64,000 bases of DNA, taken from NCBI RefSeq assembly GCF_010389155.1, contig NC_057765.1:39017559-39081558 (forward strand), given 5' to 3'. Origin of the DNA: Erigeron canadensis. Lineage: Eukaryota > Streptophyta > Magnoliopsida > Asterales > Asteraceae. Below the pieces are notes generated by a model. That model had not been told where the DNA came from and made no database searches. It worked only from the letters and a program-made list of their open reading frames with translations. This document shows, in pieces, positions 1 to 11,540 of this stretch. Made by a program: the position numbers and the translations under genes. Within the stretch, counting starts at the first letter, position 1, and every line of letters starts with the position of its first letter.

Positions 1-1429
1 TTTCCAGTTGATTGTTTCTCCACCATGAGTTCAATTTCAAATACTATGCTAACTGTGCAATATCACCTTGAAACATAGGTTAGAATAAAATATTTGTGTT
101 GATAGCTTGGACCTGCTCTTTCAAATCACAAGATTGGGTAAATGAACACCGTGATCTTCAATTTTGGACGTGGTCGAACGATTAGGAGCGCAACACAGAA
201 TTCAGGCATCTGTTAACTCATCAAACATCAATAACTGAACTTAATAGATTTTTTTCTTGATTGGAATGAGGAACCTCAGTTAACACCTACTAGTCAAGAG
301 AACTTAGGAAATCAAAATGTGAGTTTAGGTGAGGCTGCAAATGTCAATGCAAAGGGTAAAGCAACAGCAAAGCAAAATGTACAAGTTAATTCAAAGGGTA
401 AGGCACATTTGCAGTAAAATGTAGCAGTCAATTCAAAGGGTAAGGCACATTTGCAGCAAAATGTAGAAGTACAAGATGAAAGTGATAGTGAGGATTCTGA
501 AGATAGTGAGGATGAGGATAGTGAGGATAGTGATTACATTGTAGATCAGGAAAATGAAATAGAGGAGGTTGAGGTGGACATGAGAGAATTTCATTTGCAT
601 GTATGCAAATGTAGAGTTCTTGGGTGGTAATGCAAAGTTACATGCATATGTAGAAGGTGGTGAAGATGAAGAGGTAGAAGTTCTACATAATGACCAATTT
701 GAGAGTGGTTCAGATCCTGAAGAAGATGTTAACAAGGTAAGGAATAGGCTGTTGAAAAGAATGGGAAACAAAAAGGCAGGTAGTGAGCCTACATATTATA
801 AAACTGGTTTTTATTTGACACAAACTTTTGGTAATAAGCATGAATTTATAGAATTGGTTAGGGCCCATGCAATAGAAACTAAGAGGGACTTGAAGTTTGT
901 GAAAAATGATAATATAAGGGTAAGGGTAGAATGTGTTGGAAAATATCTTGTTTTTGATCCAAGTGATGATGTTGGGCCTAGTGTTGATGTTGGGCCAATT
1001 GAGAAAGATGTTGGATGCAAACCACTTAATAGTTAGTCTATTGGGCTGAAAGGTGGGCCTAAAAAGAAAGTCCAAAAAGATGCAGGGCCCAGTATAGCAA
1101 CAAGGTCCAAAAAGAAAGTCAGTGAGACAAAAAATGACACAATTTTGGAAAAAGAGACATTGAATACAGATGGGGTGGCAAGTGTCAAGGTTGTTGAAGA
1201 TTCTCAACCATTGAATAAAAGTGGAAGGGGACACAAATCAAAAAAGAAACAAAGAACATGTCCATGGACAGTACATGTGTCCAAGATTTATGGTCAAGAG
1301 ACATGGATGGTCAAAACATGTATTGAAGAACACACATGCCTGCAATCAATGACAAATAAACACTTCACCTCAAAGTTCATTGGTAAAAGTATACTTCAGC
1401 AGATTGAAGGTAAATATTAAAGTACTTTA

Positions 1430-1626
1430 AACTGTTTCTATTTACTTAAACTGTTTATATTTGGTTAAAATGTTTTAATTGAGTATTATAGTAACTTAAA
1501 ATGTTTCTATTTACTTAAACTCTTTGTATTTGCTTAAAATGTTTTAATTGAGTATTACATTTACTTAAACTGTTTCTATTTGCTTAAAATGTTTAATTGA
1601 GTATTATACTAACTTAAACTGTTTTA
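1430..1626 (+). repeat. Minisatellite, about 68-bp unit, three diverged copies
   Basis: The phrase 'tttctatttacttaaact' followed by 'ttaaaatgttttaattgagt' recurs three times at intervals of about 60-70 bases. It lies in a presumed intron of the MULE transposase. Confidence 0.7.
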
Positions 1627-2504
1627 ATTGACTACCAATTGTCTAGGAAATCATGATATACTTTCTGCAGCTTTACAAGGGGAGTTACAAAGGAGATTTG
1701 CTTTAGGATTGTCTCAGCAAAAAGCTCAAAGAGCTAAGAGAGCTGCAAAGGGTGAACTCAAAGGAGATTATACAAAGCAGTATAACATGTTAAGGGAGTA
1801 TGTACAAGAGTTGCGGAATTCAAACCCTGGTACTACAGTTAAATTGGAGGTTGAACCACCTATGAATCCTGATGACAAGTTCAGAGCTTTTAGGAGGATT
1901 TATGTATGCTTAGGACCATTGAAAAAGGGTTTCAAAAGTGTTGGAAGAGAGTTATTAGGTCTTGATGGTGCTTTCATGTCTGGTCCTTTCCCTGGCCAAG
2001 TGTTAACTGCTGTGACCATTGACTCAAACAATGGTATCTACCCTGTAGCCTATGCAATAGTTGAATCAGAAACCACCCACTCCTGGACATGGTTTTTAGA
2101 GTGCTTAGGTGATGATTTAGATCTTGACATGAGGTCTAATTACACTTTTATAAGTGACAGGCAAAAGGTATTTGATATTGATTTTGTTAGTTTAATTTTT
2201 ATTTGATATTCTCATGTTTTACACTAAATCTAATTTATTGGTACACACGGGGCATTATTCCAGCCATAGAAAAGGTTTTCCTTCTGCTGAGCATAGATTT
2301 TGTCTTAAGCATATTCATGAGAATATGAAACTTCAATGGAGAGGGACAACATTCAAGAATCATCTTTGGAAGTGTGCAGCAGCAACCACAGTTCAAGAAT
2401 TCAACAAGTATATGCTGGAATTCAAAAAGTACAGTGAATCTGCGTACAATTGGTTGGTGAAAATCCCACCTCAGCATTGGACAAGATCACATTTCACAGG
2501 TATC

Positions 2505-2697
2505 AATTAACCCTAATTAAACCTAATTTATTGTATTTTAACCCTAATTAAACCTAATTTATTGTATTTTAACCCTAATTAACCCTAATTTATTGTATTT
2601 AACCCTAATTATAACTTATTTGTATTTAAACCCTAATTAACCCTAATTTATTGTATTTTAACCCTAATTAACTCTAATTAACTTATTTCTATTTTAA
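2505..2697 (+). repeat. Telomere-like minisatellite (AACCCTAA-rich), about 33-bp unit
   Basis: Units of the form 'ttaaccctaattaaacctaa' plus 'tttattgtatt' are repeated about six times with decay. Each unit carries one or two AACCCTAA motifs, the core of plant telomere repeats and of the telo-box. It lies in a presumed transposase intron that ends in a good acceptor (ttttaacag at about 2700). Confidence 0.75.
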
Positions 2698-4224
2698 CAG
2701 GTAGGGCAAAGTCTGATGTTTTACTAAACAACATGTGTGAGGTTCTAAATGGCAAAATAGTTAGGGAAGGGCTATACCTATTATACATTGTTTAGAATTC
2801 ATTAGGGAATATCTGATGATAAAAATTGGGAATGTGGGAAAGTTGATAGCAAAGAGTAAAGGGCCATTGACACCCACTGCCACTAGGATGCTAGAATTGG
2901 TCAAAACAGATGCTGGTTCATACAAGGCCATATTCAATGGTATTGACAAGTATCAAGTTAGTGGTCCTTGGGGAGACCAATGTGTGGTCAATATCGTGGA
3001 AAAAACATGCACATGTAGGAAGTGGGAGATTACAGGAAATCCTTGCAAACATGCAATAGCTGTTAATTAGGATATGGTGAATCAAATTATACCAGTTGGT
3101 GCAGTTGAAACATGGGTTAATCCTATCTATAGGCTAGAAACTTGGAAAATGATGTATCAGTTTACCATTACCCCAACCAATGGTATGAACATGTGGGCTC
3201 CAGTTCCAGAATCATGGACAGTCATCATCCCTCCTAAATATCACACTCCAATTGGGAGGCCTAGAAAGAAGAGAAGGAAAAATGCAGAAGAGATTCAAAT
3301 GTCCAAGAATGGTAAGTTGTCTAGGAAGCTAAGGTCTGTGGTATGTAAGCAGTGTGGCACAATGGGTCACAATAAGAGGTCATGCAAACAAGCTACTGCC
3401 AGTCAAGGAGGAGGTGTTCCAACTCAATCAAGCCAATTCAACCCAACTTCAAGTCAACCTGCAAGTGGTCAAAATATTGGTGCTGGAGGTCCAAGTCAAG
3501 CTACAGGGGCTCCATCTCAAGCTGCAAGGGATCCCAGTCAAGCTTCAAGGGGTAAAAGTCAAGCTTCAAGGGTTCAAAGTACTGCTGTAGGAGGTTCTAG
3601 TCAAGTTGCAATGGCTGCAAGTCAGTGTAGTGCAACTGTGGGAGGTCCAGCTCAACAATGTGTTAGTATAAGAGCAAGTACCAGCAACATTGTCCGCAGT
3701 CCAGGGGGAAAAAGGTGTAGGCTCAAAAGCAAACCTTAATGTTGTTAACTTCTGGTCATGTACTGCTTCTTATGTCTCTTCTTTTGCTAGTCATTTGGTT
3801 GGTGTCATGCTTATTATCTATGATGTCTTTTGTGTTTTTATGTATGGTAAGACTTATGTAATGGTTTGTGCTTTTAAGACTTATGTATGGTTTGTTTAAA
3901 CTTATGTATGGTTTCTTTTGGTACATTCTGCAGTGTTTTTAATCTATATGAAGATTTGTTAATTATGAACATTCTGCATAATTCTACATTATGCATTTGT
4001 GATTCTATATAAAGTATAAAACTTTGTGATTCTACATTCTGCATAATTCCCAACAAATACAACTGACAAATACATTTGTGATTCTACATTCTGCATAATT
4101 TTTGGTAACAAAGATACTAAAAATTTATAGCATAATTCCCAACTTACAATACACACTAAAATTCATTTCATTCCAAATACTAAAAATTACAACTGACAAT
4201 TACAAAATACTACATACATTTTCT

Positions 4225-4591
4225 TCAAACTAGTAACAAAGATACAAGAAACACGATTACAATTGTAGCAACAACCAACAACATCTTCAATTTCTTCAAC
4301 TGATCATCTTTTTCTTTAATTTGTGCTTCTAATTTATTCTTTGATTTCAACAACCCTGGTATGATCTCAGTCGCACGTTGACACATTGCTGGATCAAACT
4401 ATCCTATGAATTTGCACTTGGAACCCTTTTTCAAAAAAAGCCCCAATTCAATTCAAGTCCCAAATATAAACGCTAATTAAAAATAGTAGAAATTTTACCT
4501 GATTGGGACATGCATAGAATCTTCTTCCTGGGTTTTTGGGGGTCCATGATGTTATGATTATTGCTTGCTTACCACACCCACAAAACACCAT
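4225..4591 (-). pseudogene. GRF zinc-finger / coiled-coil / membrane protein carried by the MULE
   Basis: Two exons, 4591-4499 and 4425-4225, joined across a 73-base GT-AG intron in phase 0; about 97 codons. Exon 1 gives the GRF-finger signature (MVFCGCGKQAIIITSWTP, then NPGRRFYACPNQ). Exon 2 completes the finger (GSKCKFIG), continues with a charged heptad-like stretch (LLKSKNKLEAQIKEKDDQLK) and ends in a hydrophobic segment (about residues 77-96) that could span a membrane. A single in-frame TAG at 4399-4401, where related proteins usually have a Trp, breaks an otherwise clean frame. It faces the transposase tail to tail, 0.5 kb away. GRF fingers are nucleic-acid-binding modules; what this one does for the transposon is not known to me. 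Confidence 0.75.
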
Positions 4592-4919
4592 GGTTGATTG
4601 TTTGTGTTTTTAATTTCGAATGGAAAGGGAGGAGGAAGAAATAATTAGGTTAGATATAGATGTGTTTGTATATATACAGGGGAAATAATAAAGAAAAGGA
4701 GGAAAGAGAGTGCAGCCATATGCGAAAAGACAATAATGTCTCGCACGTGTGGCTCACGTGGGGAGTAATCGGAGGTGGGTTGCTGGTCAAATAGTCAAAG
4801 GACTATTTGTGATGCTTTTGTTTGTATAAAGGATGACCCATGAGGTTATTGAACCACAGGGATGAAACGTGACTATTTCACTAAACCACATGGACGATTT
4901 ATGTCGTTTACTCCTGGTA

Positions 4920-5858
4920 ATATAATTATTAATCTTTCTAACTTATCACTTTCTTTTTTGCTTTTGTATTTAATTATTACATATATAATTTACTTTAATA
5001 TAATATAAAACTAGATTATATTAATAATGTTATCTAATATTTTACTTTTCGGTTATATTATCAATGTTAAATTAGATATTTTTGTTTTATCAATTTAAAC
5101 ATATATTTTCGATATTTGTTATTGTATATGATTTAATTTCCTAACTTCCCCTTTATATCTATTTTTTTTTTCTTTATTTTACTTTATATATATATGTTCC
5201 TTTTAGATTTTACATGCTTAATAAAAGTATAATATCATTAAAAATCAATTTAAGTATTATTATATAACATTTATTAATACTTTTGACGTATATATGTTAA
5301 TCATTGTTTTCAAATAATATTATTTAAAATTTTATATTTGTAATCAATTTAATGTAATGTGTATATTACCATGCATCGCATAAGCTTAATCTAGTTTTAT
5401 ATACTTTATTCCATTTTTTAAGCGAGGGTTCAAATTCTCCATATTTATTATTACTACTTTTTACTCTACAATAAATTACCTCCTCCTTTATCGAACCAAT
5501 AATCTTAAAATGTATATCTCATTTTATTTACTAATTTAGATATTACCATTTAATAAATCGGTAATATTTTCAATGGTATAATTTATAATACATATTTTAA
5601 TTTTCATCTTCAAAAAATTTTACTTACACATAGCACTTGTGACTTGTAGAAGATATGAAGAAGATATGAAAGTGAGTCAAATCAAATACAATATTCTTAT
5701 TGGCTATCACCCAAATCCTTTTATCCACTAAAAACAAACCAAACCCCATCTTATCCAAAATATCATCAAAGTCCACCACCATTCTGCATCTAAAATCAAA
5801 CCAATCACTCCACAATCACACTTCACAAATTCCCCATTTCTTCACTTTCTTGATTCCA
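4920..5858. promoter_or_regulatory. AT-rich spacer and psaD upstream region
   Basis: 4920-5630 is very AT-rich with no supportable gene. Near psaD, an inverted CCAAT (attgg, about 5698) and two I-box-like GGATAA cores on the minus strand (ttatcc near 5720 and 5752) precede a C/T/A-rich leader. I see no TATA box at a normal distance; psaD promoters in other plants are known to be TATA-less. The open frame continues upstream to 5700, but its sequence has no psaD homology and looks like 5' leader. Confidence 0.35.
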
Positions 5859-6485
5859 ATGGCCATGGCTACTCAAGCTTCTTTATTCACACCAACAATC
5901 TCCAACCAAACCAACCCATGGAAACAAGCCTCACCACTCACCTCTTTTACCCAGACCAAACCACTCAAATCCACCCCAAGATTCACCACCATCAAGGCTG
6001 CAGGCGCCTCAGAAGGCGCCTCAGCCGCGGCACCAGTTAAAGAAGCTCCAGTTGGTTTTACACCACCAGAATTAGACCCAAACACCCCATCACCAATCTT
6101 TGCAGGCAGCACTGGTGGCCTGCTAAGAAAAGCCCAAGTTGAAGAATTTTATGTGATCACATGGGAATCACCAAAAGAACAAATCTTTGAAATGCCAACT
6201 GGTGGAGCTGCCATTATGAGACAAGGACCAAATTTGTTAAAACTTGCAAGAAAAGAACAATGTTTAGCTTTAGGGACAAGATTAAGGTCTAAATACAAGA
6301 TTAAGTATCAGTTTTATAGAGTGTTTCCTAATGGGGAAGTTCAGTATTTACACCCGAAAGATGGGGTGTACCCCGAAAAGGTTAATGCCGGTCGGCAAGG
6401 GGTGGGTCAAAACATGAGGTCAATTGGAAAGAATGTTAGTCCTATTGAAGTTAAGTTTACTGGAAAGCAACCTTATGATATATAA
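5859..6485 (+). CDS. psaD: Photosystem I reaction centre subunit II (PsaD), plastid precursor
   Basis: Intronless frame of 208 residues, a normal length for plant PsaD. PsaD sits on the stromal side of photosystem I and forms the docking site for ferredoxin. The start chosen is the [10 protein letters not shown] methionine at 5859, which gives a typical Ser/Thr-rich transit peptide of about 45-50 residues; an in-frame ATG at 5700 would add 53 residues with no counterpart in the family. The mature part contains the conserved core ([71 protein letters not shown]) and the conserved end ([17 protein letters not shown]). No breaks or missing core segments were seen. Expression is expected in green tissue in light. 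The Ala-rich stretch around residues 46-65 lies at the usual start of the mature protein. Confidence 0.97.
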   Translation: MAMATQASLFTPTISNQTNPWKQASPLTSFTQTKPLKSTPRFTTIKAAGASEGASAAAPVKEAPVGFTPPELDPNTPSPIFAGSTGGLLRKAQVEEFYVITWESPKEQIFEMPTGGAAIMRQGPNLLKLARKEQCLALGTRLRSKYKIKYQFYRVFPNGEVQYLHPKDGVYPEKVNAGRQGVGQNMRSIGKNVSPIEVKFTGKQPYDI

Positions 6486-7258
6486 TGATCATCATGTATT
6501 ATATGCGATTATGTAACTTTCAAGTTAATCAAACAAGCATTTTGCTACTTTTTAGCATTTGTAGTTTTGTATTGATATTCAATTAGCATAACATTCTTTT
6601 TATTATGTTTATATATATGATTTTGTTTGAGACTTTAGACCATAGTGAAGAGGTATAGCAAGTATTTTTTGTTAGTCAAACTAAGTTATGAGGTGGCCAG
6701 GTGGGTGACGTACGTAATTTAATTTAATTTGGCTTTTGGTGTAACTTAAAATGACATTTTTGACATTTTAATTTGTTGATTCCATTTACATTTTCATCTT
6801 TCAAAGGAGCAAAATCAGTAACATGGTTCAAAAAGTTACATCAATGAATCTCTCGCACAGATTGATAGCCGCTCCAAAACGTATATTAAAAAGGGTATAC
6901 AACATTCTACTATTCTAGTACTAGTAACTTAGTTGGTAAAAAATAATGCTAATTATGCTTAAAAAAGAGATAAAGCAGTGTTTATATGAGTCAAGTCAAC
7001 CTCCATATGACTAACACATTTATCGACAAAAAAATCCAACTAAATTGAGGATTCAAGGCTCTAAATTGATAAAATCAACCATTAACTCAACTTAAGGTAG
7101 CTCATTTCGCTATCATCATTGTTACTCGTATTACTTATGATAGTTGCTCAACAAAACATTACAAAAACCACAAACGAGAGTACGAGACTTATTTTTGTGT
7201 AATAGGCCACATTTCATTTCAAATTATTGAATCAAATAACAAAATTATCAAAAATCTT
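6486..7258. other. psaD 3' flank and AT-rich spacer
   Basis: Presumed 3' UTR of psaD followed by AT-rich DNA. No gene or clear repeat was seen before the LINE poly(T) tract. Confidence 0.5.
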
Positions 7259-9178
7259 TTTTTTTTTTTTTTTTTTTTTTTTTGAACGTGAAAAGCGGAA
7301 TTTTCATTTCACGTACTAGCAAGGTGTTAGAACATAATAATTATATCAAACTATTGAAATTACACCACTTTAACCAATCTATCGCCATTGACCTGTTGGA
7401 GATCCATAAGAAAGAGATGAATCTAATTTCTTCAAATATAAGATTGGGAGAGAAAGGAGCATTTTCATGGACCACTTTATTACGTTTCTTCCACAAGCAC
7501 CATATTGTAACTTGGATGATTGCATTTATCATTTTCTTCCATTTTTTGTCACCAAGTAATGTGTTATGTAAAAGATGCAGGTCTCGTACCTGGAAGGCAT
7601 ATATCAGACTTATTTTACACCATCTTCCAACCTTGCTCCAAACATCTAAAGCTAATGGGCAGCTGGTAAACAAGTGGTCACTTGATTCTTCATTCATATT
7701 GCAAAACGGGCATAGTAACGTGGTTGGAGAAATACCACGTTTTGACAGCTGTAAGAGTGTTGGTAAGCGATCTAATCCTGCCCGCCAGTTCATGATATTA
7801 ACCTTTTTTGGGATCCATTTGTTCCAACAAAAGTCAACACCCGAGACATTATTATCTATGGCGTCAAGTTTCTTCCTTACCTCGGCCACTATATATGAAT
7901 CAGATTCTAATGTTGCAAGTATGTCCACCCCTAGTTTATCGAAATCCTGCTTAAGTTTGTGTACATTTCTCCGAAGACCTCCGATTCTAGTTTTGAGTGG
8001 AACATCGAGCACATTACCTAGCTTCACCATGAATAGCAGCCATCGTCTTTCTCCATAACCTATCTGGTTTAGCATGAAAACGAAACCACCAACGTGCTAG
8101 CAAAGCCAAATTTGCAACCTTTAAAGAACCAATACCAAGGCCACCCCTATCCTTCTGTCTAATGACCTCATTCCATGCAACCCAACTGATTTTTTTATGC
8201 TCTTCATTTTCAGCCCATAAAAACCTTCTCTGCAGCCTCTCCAATTGATCAATTATTTTCATAGGAGCTCGAAACAATGAAAAATAGTGTAGAGGTAGAC
8301 TTGAGAGAACAAATTGAATTAACCTGACTCTTCCTCCCACCGATAAATTTTTGGCCTTCCAAGAAGATAATCTCTTATTAAAAACATCAACTACTGGTTG
8401 CCAACGACAACATCGATTCATACTAACCCCAAGAGGAAAGCCCAGATACTCCAATGGAAAAGACCCTTGCTTGAAATGAAAATGCTCAGCTACTTGTGTT
8501 ACTGATTTAGTTTGTGTCCCAATCCCGATGATTGTTGATTTATTAACATTCATTTTTAGCCCAGAAATAATATAGAAACCTCTCATGATTCTGACTAAAT
8601 TCAAAAAGTTTGAGATAGACCAGGAGCCCAACAAAAGTACATCATCGGCATATAATAGGTGACTAATAATAGGGCCTTCACTGAATCCCGTTGATCAGGT
8701 TTTTTGAGATTGCATCATTCAGAAAACAAGTCAAAGGTTCCATGGCTAAAGTAAACAAGAGAAGAGATAAAGGATCACCTTGCCTTAACCCTCTTGAAAA
8801 ATTAAACTCGGTTGTTGGAGACCCATTTATGAGAACAGATGCACGTGAAGAGGCTAAACAAGCATTTATCCAAGTGCACCACCTCGGAGGGAAACCCATC
8901 TGCTTCATGGTTTCTATTAAAAGCCCCAATTAACACAGCCAAAAGCTTTTTCAATGTCTAGTTTAAGTAAGAAAGCCGATTTTTTTTTCAGATTTGAGCC
9001 AAGATATCGTTTCAGCCACAATTAGAGGCCCATCCAAAATTTGTTGACCAGATATACAAGCTGACTGATTCAGAGACAACCGAGGCTATTACCTTATTCA
9101 GTCGATTTGCTAATAACTTCGCAATCACCTTATACGTGATACAAAGGAGCGACATTGAAACTCCATGTTAGGATTAAC
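7259..9178 (-). mobile_element. 5'-truncated LINE (non-LTR retrotransposon)
   Basis: The poly(T) run at 7259-7282 is the poly(A) tail of a minus-strand element. Reading leftward from about 9178 gives reverse-transcriptase fingers (about 9178-8935), motif A (LLKLDIEKAF, about 8960), motif B (RGLRQGDPLS, about 8760), motif C YADD at 8652-8641, thumb (LEYLGFPLGVSMNRC), and the zf-RVT domain with its Cys/His set (CPFCNMNEESSDHLFTSCP) near 7680. The frame is cut by indels near 8934, 8640 and 8020, so it is inactive. The endonuclease domain is missing, as expected for 5' truncation during target-primed insertion. No clear target duplication was found. Confidence 0.88.
7341..8934 (-). pseudogene. 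LINE reverse transcriptase with zf-RVT domain, frame broken
   Basis: Three overlapping open pieces (8929-8678, 8634-8014 and 8075-7341) make up the palm, thumb and C-terminal zf-RVT parts of a plant L1-type reverse transcriptase. Both catalytic Asp motifs (LDIEKAF and YADD) are still visible. The tail ends with SFLWISNRSMAIDWLKWCNF, the usual end of such proteins. A long open frame on the plus strand here is only its mirror. Confidence 0.88.
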
Positions 9179-9410
9179 CACCACGAAGGTGGTCTCGTAG
9201 TTAGGCGACATGATAAACGATTATTGGGTGATCATGTAAAAAGTTTGTAACGGTTCACAAGAATACTTTGTTAAACCATATACATCTAAGTCAATAACTC
9301 TGACTTTTTCAAGCAACATTAACAAGAGATACCTTATCATTTTAATTAAATTATTAGTATTCACACCTTAAAAAAACATGAAAATACACACATACAAAAG
9401 ACTATTGTAA

Positions 9411-9986
9411 TTAACAATGAAAACCTACAACAGATCCATCATTAACACCAATAGCAACTTTACATTCAACTTTGACCACCACGTAATGTGTAAAAAAATG
9501 CATAACCCTGACCCGACCCGCCATCTCCATCTTCGTCTCAATCTCCAAACTCTGCCCGACCCGAAACCCATTCAACCCATTATCCTTCAACTCCACCGGA
9601 AAACCCTCAACATCAAATGTAGCAGCCATGTAGACTTTCCGGCGAGCTCCAATCTTGCCGGAAGGGACAAACATGAACCACATTTGGTTCCCGGCGTTCA
9701 AAAGCTGTAACGAGCTGTCGTAGTGTGTGAACACGCCGTGGTTGGAGTTAGTGACGGTGATGTAGTGGGAGATAGTCAACGTGACCGTGACGGCGGTGGA
9801 GTTGGTGACGGAGAATGACGGAAGTTGGACGGCGGAAATGGTGATGGTTGGTGGTTTGGGTTTGAATAATGTGAAGAAGATTATGAGAATGAGGGTTGTT
9901 ATGAAGAGTAAGAAGATTGTTGCTACTATACATGAAGCTAGATTTGTCCGGCCGGAGGGTGGTGGTGGGTTTTTCCGGTTGGCCAT
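9411..9986 (-). CDS. LEA_2 / NDR1-HIN1-like (NHL) membrane protein
   Basis: Single-exon frame of 191 residues. A short basic, Pro-rich cytosolic tail (MANRKNPPPPSGRTN) is followed by one membrane segment (about residues 18-41) and a LEA_2 domain (about 47-165). Visible family features are TVTLTISHYITVTNSN, an HYDSSLQLL segment in place of the common YD motif, and FVPSGKIGARRKVYMAATF. An N-glycosylation site NST lies at 62-64. NHL proteins sit in the plasma membrane and are linked to defence or abiotic stress, but the specific role of this one cannot be read from sequence. It lies between the LINE and the PI4-kinase gene and shares its strand with both. The start is the first ATG of the frame and gives the expected tail-anchor order. 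Confidence 0.85.
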   Translation of the reverse strand: MANRKNPPPPSGRTNLASCIVATIFLLFITTLILIIFFTLFKPKPPTITISAVQLPSFSVTNSTAVTVTLTISHYITVTNSNHGVFTHYDSSLQLLNAGNQMWFMFVPSGKIGARRKVYMAATFDVEGFPVELKDNGLNGFRVGQSLEIETKMEMAGRVRVMHFFTHYVVVKVECKVAIGVNDGSVVGFHC

Positions 9987-10036
9987 TTGGTGGTGGTGGG
10001 TTTAAGAAGATGGTGGCCGGAGAGATGTAAATTTGG

Positions 10037-10139
10037 GTGAAACATGTATGTACTTCACTGTGTACACATTTTATTTTGCAAGATGGGTAATCATTGTGTA
10101 CACATTTTTTTAGCATGAGTGAAACATGTATGTACTTCA
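10037..10139 (+). repeat. 82-bp direct duplication upstream of the LEA_2 gene
   Basis: 'gtgaaacatgtatgtacttc' occurs at 10037 and again at 10119. 'tgtgtacacatttt' also occurs twice between and beside them. It falls 50-150 bases 5' of the LEA_2 start, in its leader or proximal promoter. Confidence 0.75.
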
Positions 10140-11540
10140 GAATTTATGGGAATGTGTGTATACATATATACGTGTACGTATCGTATGATATACTATATGT
10201 ATATATATATAAGTATTTATTGATATGGGTATGTCTGGGATTGAGTCCTGATGTTATATTTAGTAGAATGTAAATGAACCAAACGTCTAGTTCAGTAAAG
10301 TACTCATAAATCGTTCGATGGGAAGTTTGTCCGTATTTTTTTAATTAATTTTAAATGAACAAACATAACAAAAAGTTTAGTGTATGAACAAAACATTTCT
10401 TTAGAATTTTAACTCATCAAATTTGAAAGAATGCTTACAATAACAATACTAGTTTTTATTGTGTAGGACAGTAGCAGCAAGAGAGTGAGGGACCATATGT
10501 TGTAGTAATAATTACCGAGCTATCATGGAGTCAAAAGAATATAAATACTTTGATGATAGAAGAAGTTGAAAGCGAAATTAGCTAGAGGATGAGTGGGACC
10601 TATCTAAGCTCGACATACAAGGCAAGCTTGCTGTATCAACCAAACAATCAAACATTCCATGAAACAAAGTCCTCTAAATAGAGTGACCAAAACTATGTCA
10701 CATAAAAGCAAAAAACTATTGATACAGTTTTTGCAACAAATAATCAGATTCCAGACTAGTGTAAGAATGTGATTCAACTCATTCAAGCAAAACATTTCTT
10801 AATTGTAACACTAATGCAACCAACATTAGTATTTAATCTATCTCTTATTAGAAATCCAAAGTTCTACATGAAGTATGATGAACTTTAATCCATCGTCATG
10901 TTAAAGTTCTTGTTCTCTATTTTAGATCAGAATGTGCGTTTTGCTCTGTATCAGCTAGTTTCTTACTAGAATTTTTTTGATAAAATTTAAATGTAGTTAA
11001 AGAAATGTATTTTTATCGGTTTTGTAACTTTGTTAAAAGACATGATATCAAATTTTATGTAGTGTAAATATCAGACTGTAACATATATGTTAGTAAGGCA
11101 ACTTGTTCTGTTTTCTTGTGCATGCCAAAATCGTCACATTGAAAATGCAATACTACTTCAGATATGTTGCTTGAACATGCCCACTAACAGCGTGTAGATG
11201 ATCTTTTACTTGGTGCATATCGATTTACACCCTTCAATCAGAAGCAGAAAGAAGAATAGATAGTCATGTTTGGCGCAGGTCTTACTTTCTTACCATATGC
11301 TGTATATGCTTAGTTATGGTATTTATGCACTGATCCATAAGTTGCAGGACATAAATGCTTTATGATACAGCAAGTAGCATGATTATTGCATATATGACGA
11401 AGATAGCCGTTGCAAACCATGACTCTAACTTTGGTTCAGTGTCCCTGTAAGACCTGAAGCTATAGACTGTTCAGTTGGGTTCCCCAGAAAGACCAAAACT
11501 ATAAGAACCATACAAGAAACTTAATTTTACAAGGGTTCTT
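10140..11540. other. Intergenic DNA between LEA_2 promoter and PI4-kinase 3' end
   Basis: AT-rich spacer with scattered short ORFs of no recognisable family. I see no gene or repeat in it. The last 300 bases (11540-11847) are probably the 3' UTR of the minus-strand kinase gene. Confidence 0.45.

Larger units (their letters stand above)
300..3739 (+). pseudogene. MULE (MuDR-type) transposase, broken by stops and frameshifts
   Basis: Coding blocks: about 300-600 (Lys/Gly/Gln repeats then an Asp/Ser/Glu run), 599-1036 (MuDR DNA-binding domain, FYLTQTFGNKHEFIELVRAH), 1145-1410, 1640-2168 (MULE core with LLGLDGAFMSGPFPGQ, TIDSNNGIYPVAYAIVESE, FISDRQK), 2257-2499, 2701-3070 (SWIM finger, CTCRKWEITGNPCKHA) and 3074-3739 (CCHC knuckle CKQCGTMGHNKRSC plus a Ser/Gln/Ala-rich tail). 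Stops interrupt the frame near 413, 1036 and 3070, and frameshifts occur near 605 and 2760. Introns seem to lie at about 1412-1645, 2169-2250 and 2500-2700. One expected acceptor near 2250 reads CG instead of AG. Catalysis would be cut-and-paste transposition in the nucleus, but this copy is dead. Confidence 0.85.
1..4920 (+). mobile_element. Mutator-like transposon (MULE), 3' part, decayed
   Basis: The plus strand carries, in order, an acidic N-terminal region, a MuDR-type DNA-binding domain, the MULE transposase core, a SWIM zinc finger and a CCHC knuckle, then a convergent GRF zinc-finger gene. The left edge lies outside the window, so a left terminal inverted repeat cannot be checked. The right edge is set roughly at a stretch (about 4780-4920) with phrases such as 'aaccacagggatgaaacgtg' and 'aaaccacatggacgattt', which look like the short subterminal repeats of plant MULEs; this edge is an inference. 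Bases 1-300 read as non-coding or too decayed to assign. The element cannot make an intact transposase. Confidence 0.75.

Noticed and set aside
2505..2697. Interstitial telomere or chromosome end
   Set aside because: Units are 33 bp with one or two AACCCTAA words, not a pure CCCTAAA array, and lie inside a transposon.
5700..5858. Upstream in-frame extension of psaD (53 extra residues)
   Set aside because: Low-complexity Ser/Asn/Thr sequence with no psaD character. The ATG at 5859 gives the normal transit peptide and length.
7282..8058. 258-codon plus-strand frame
   Set aside because: It is the mirror of the minus-strand LINE C-terminus, which has clear zf-RVT motifs.
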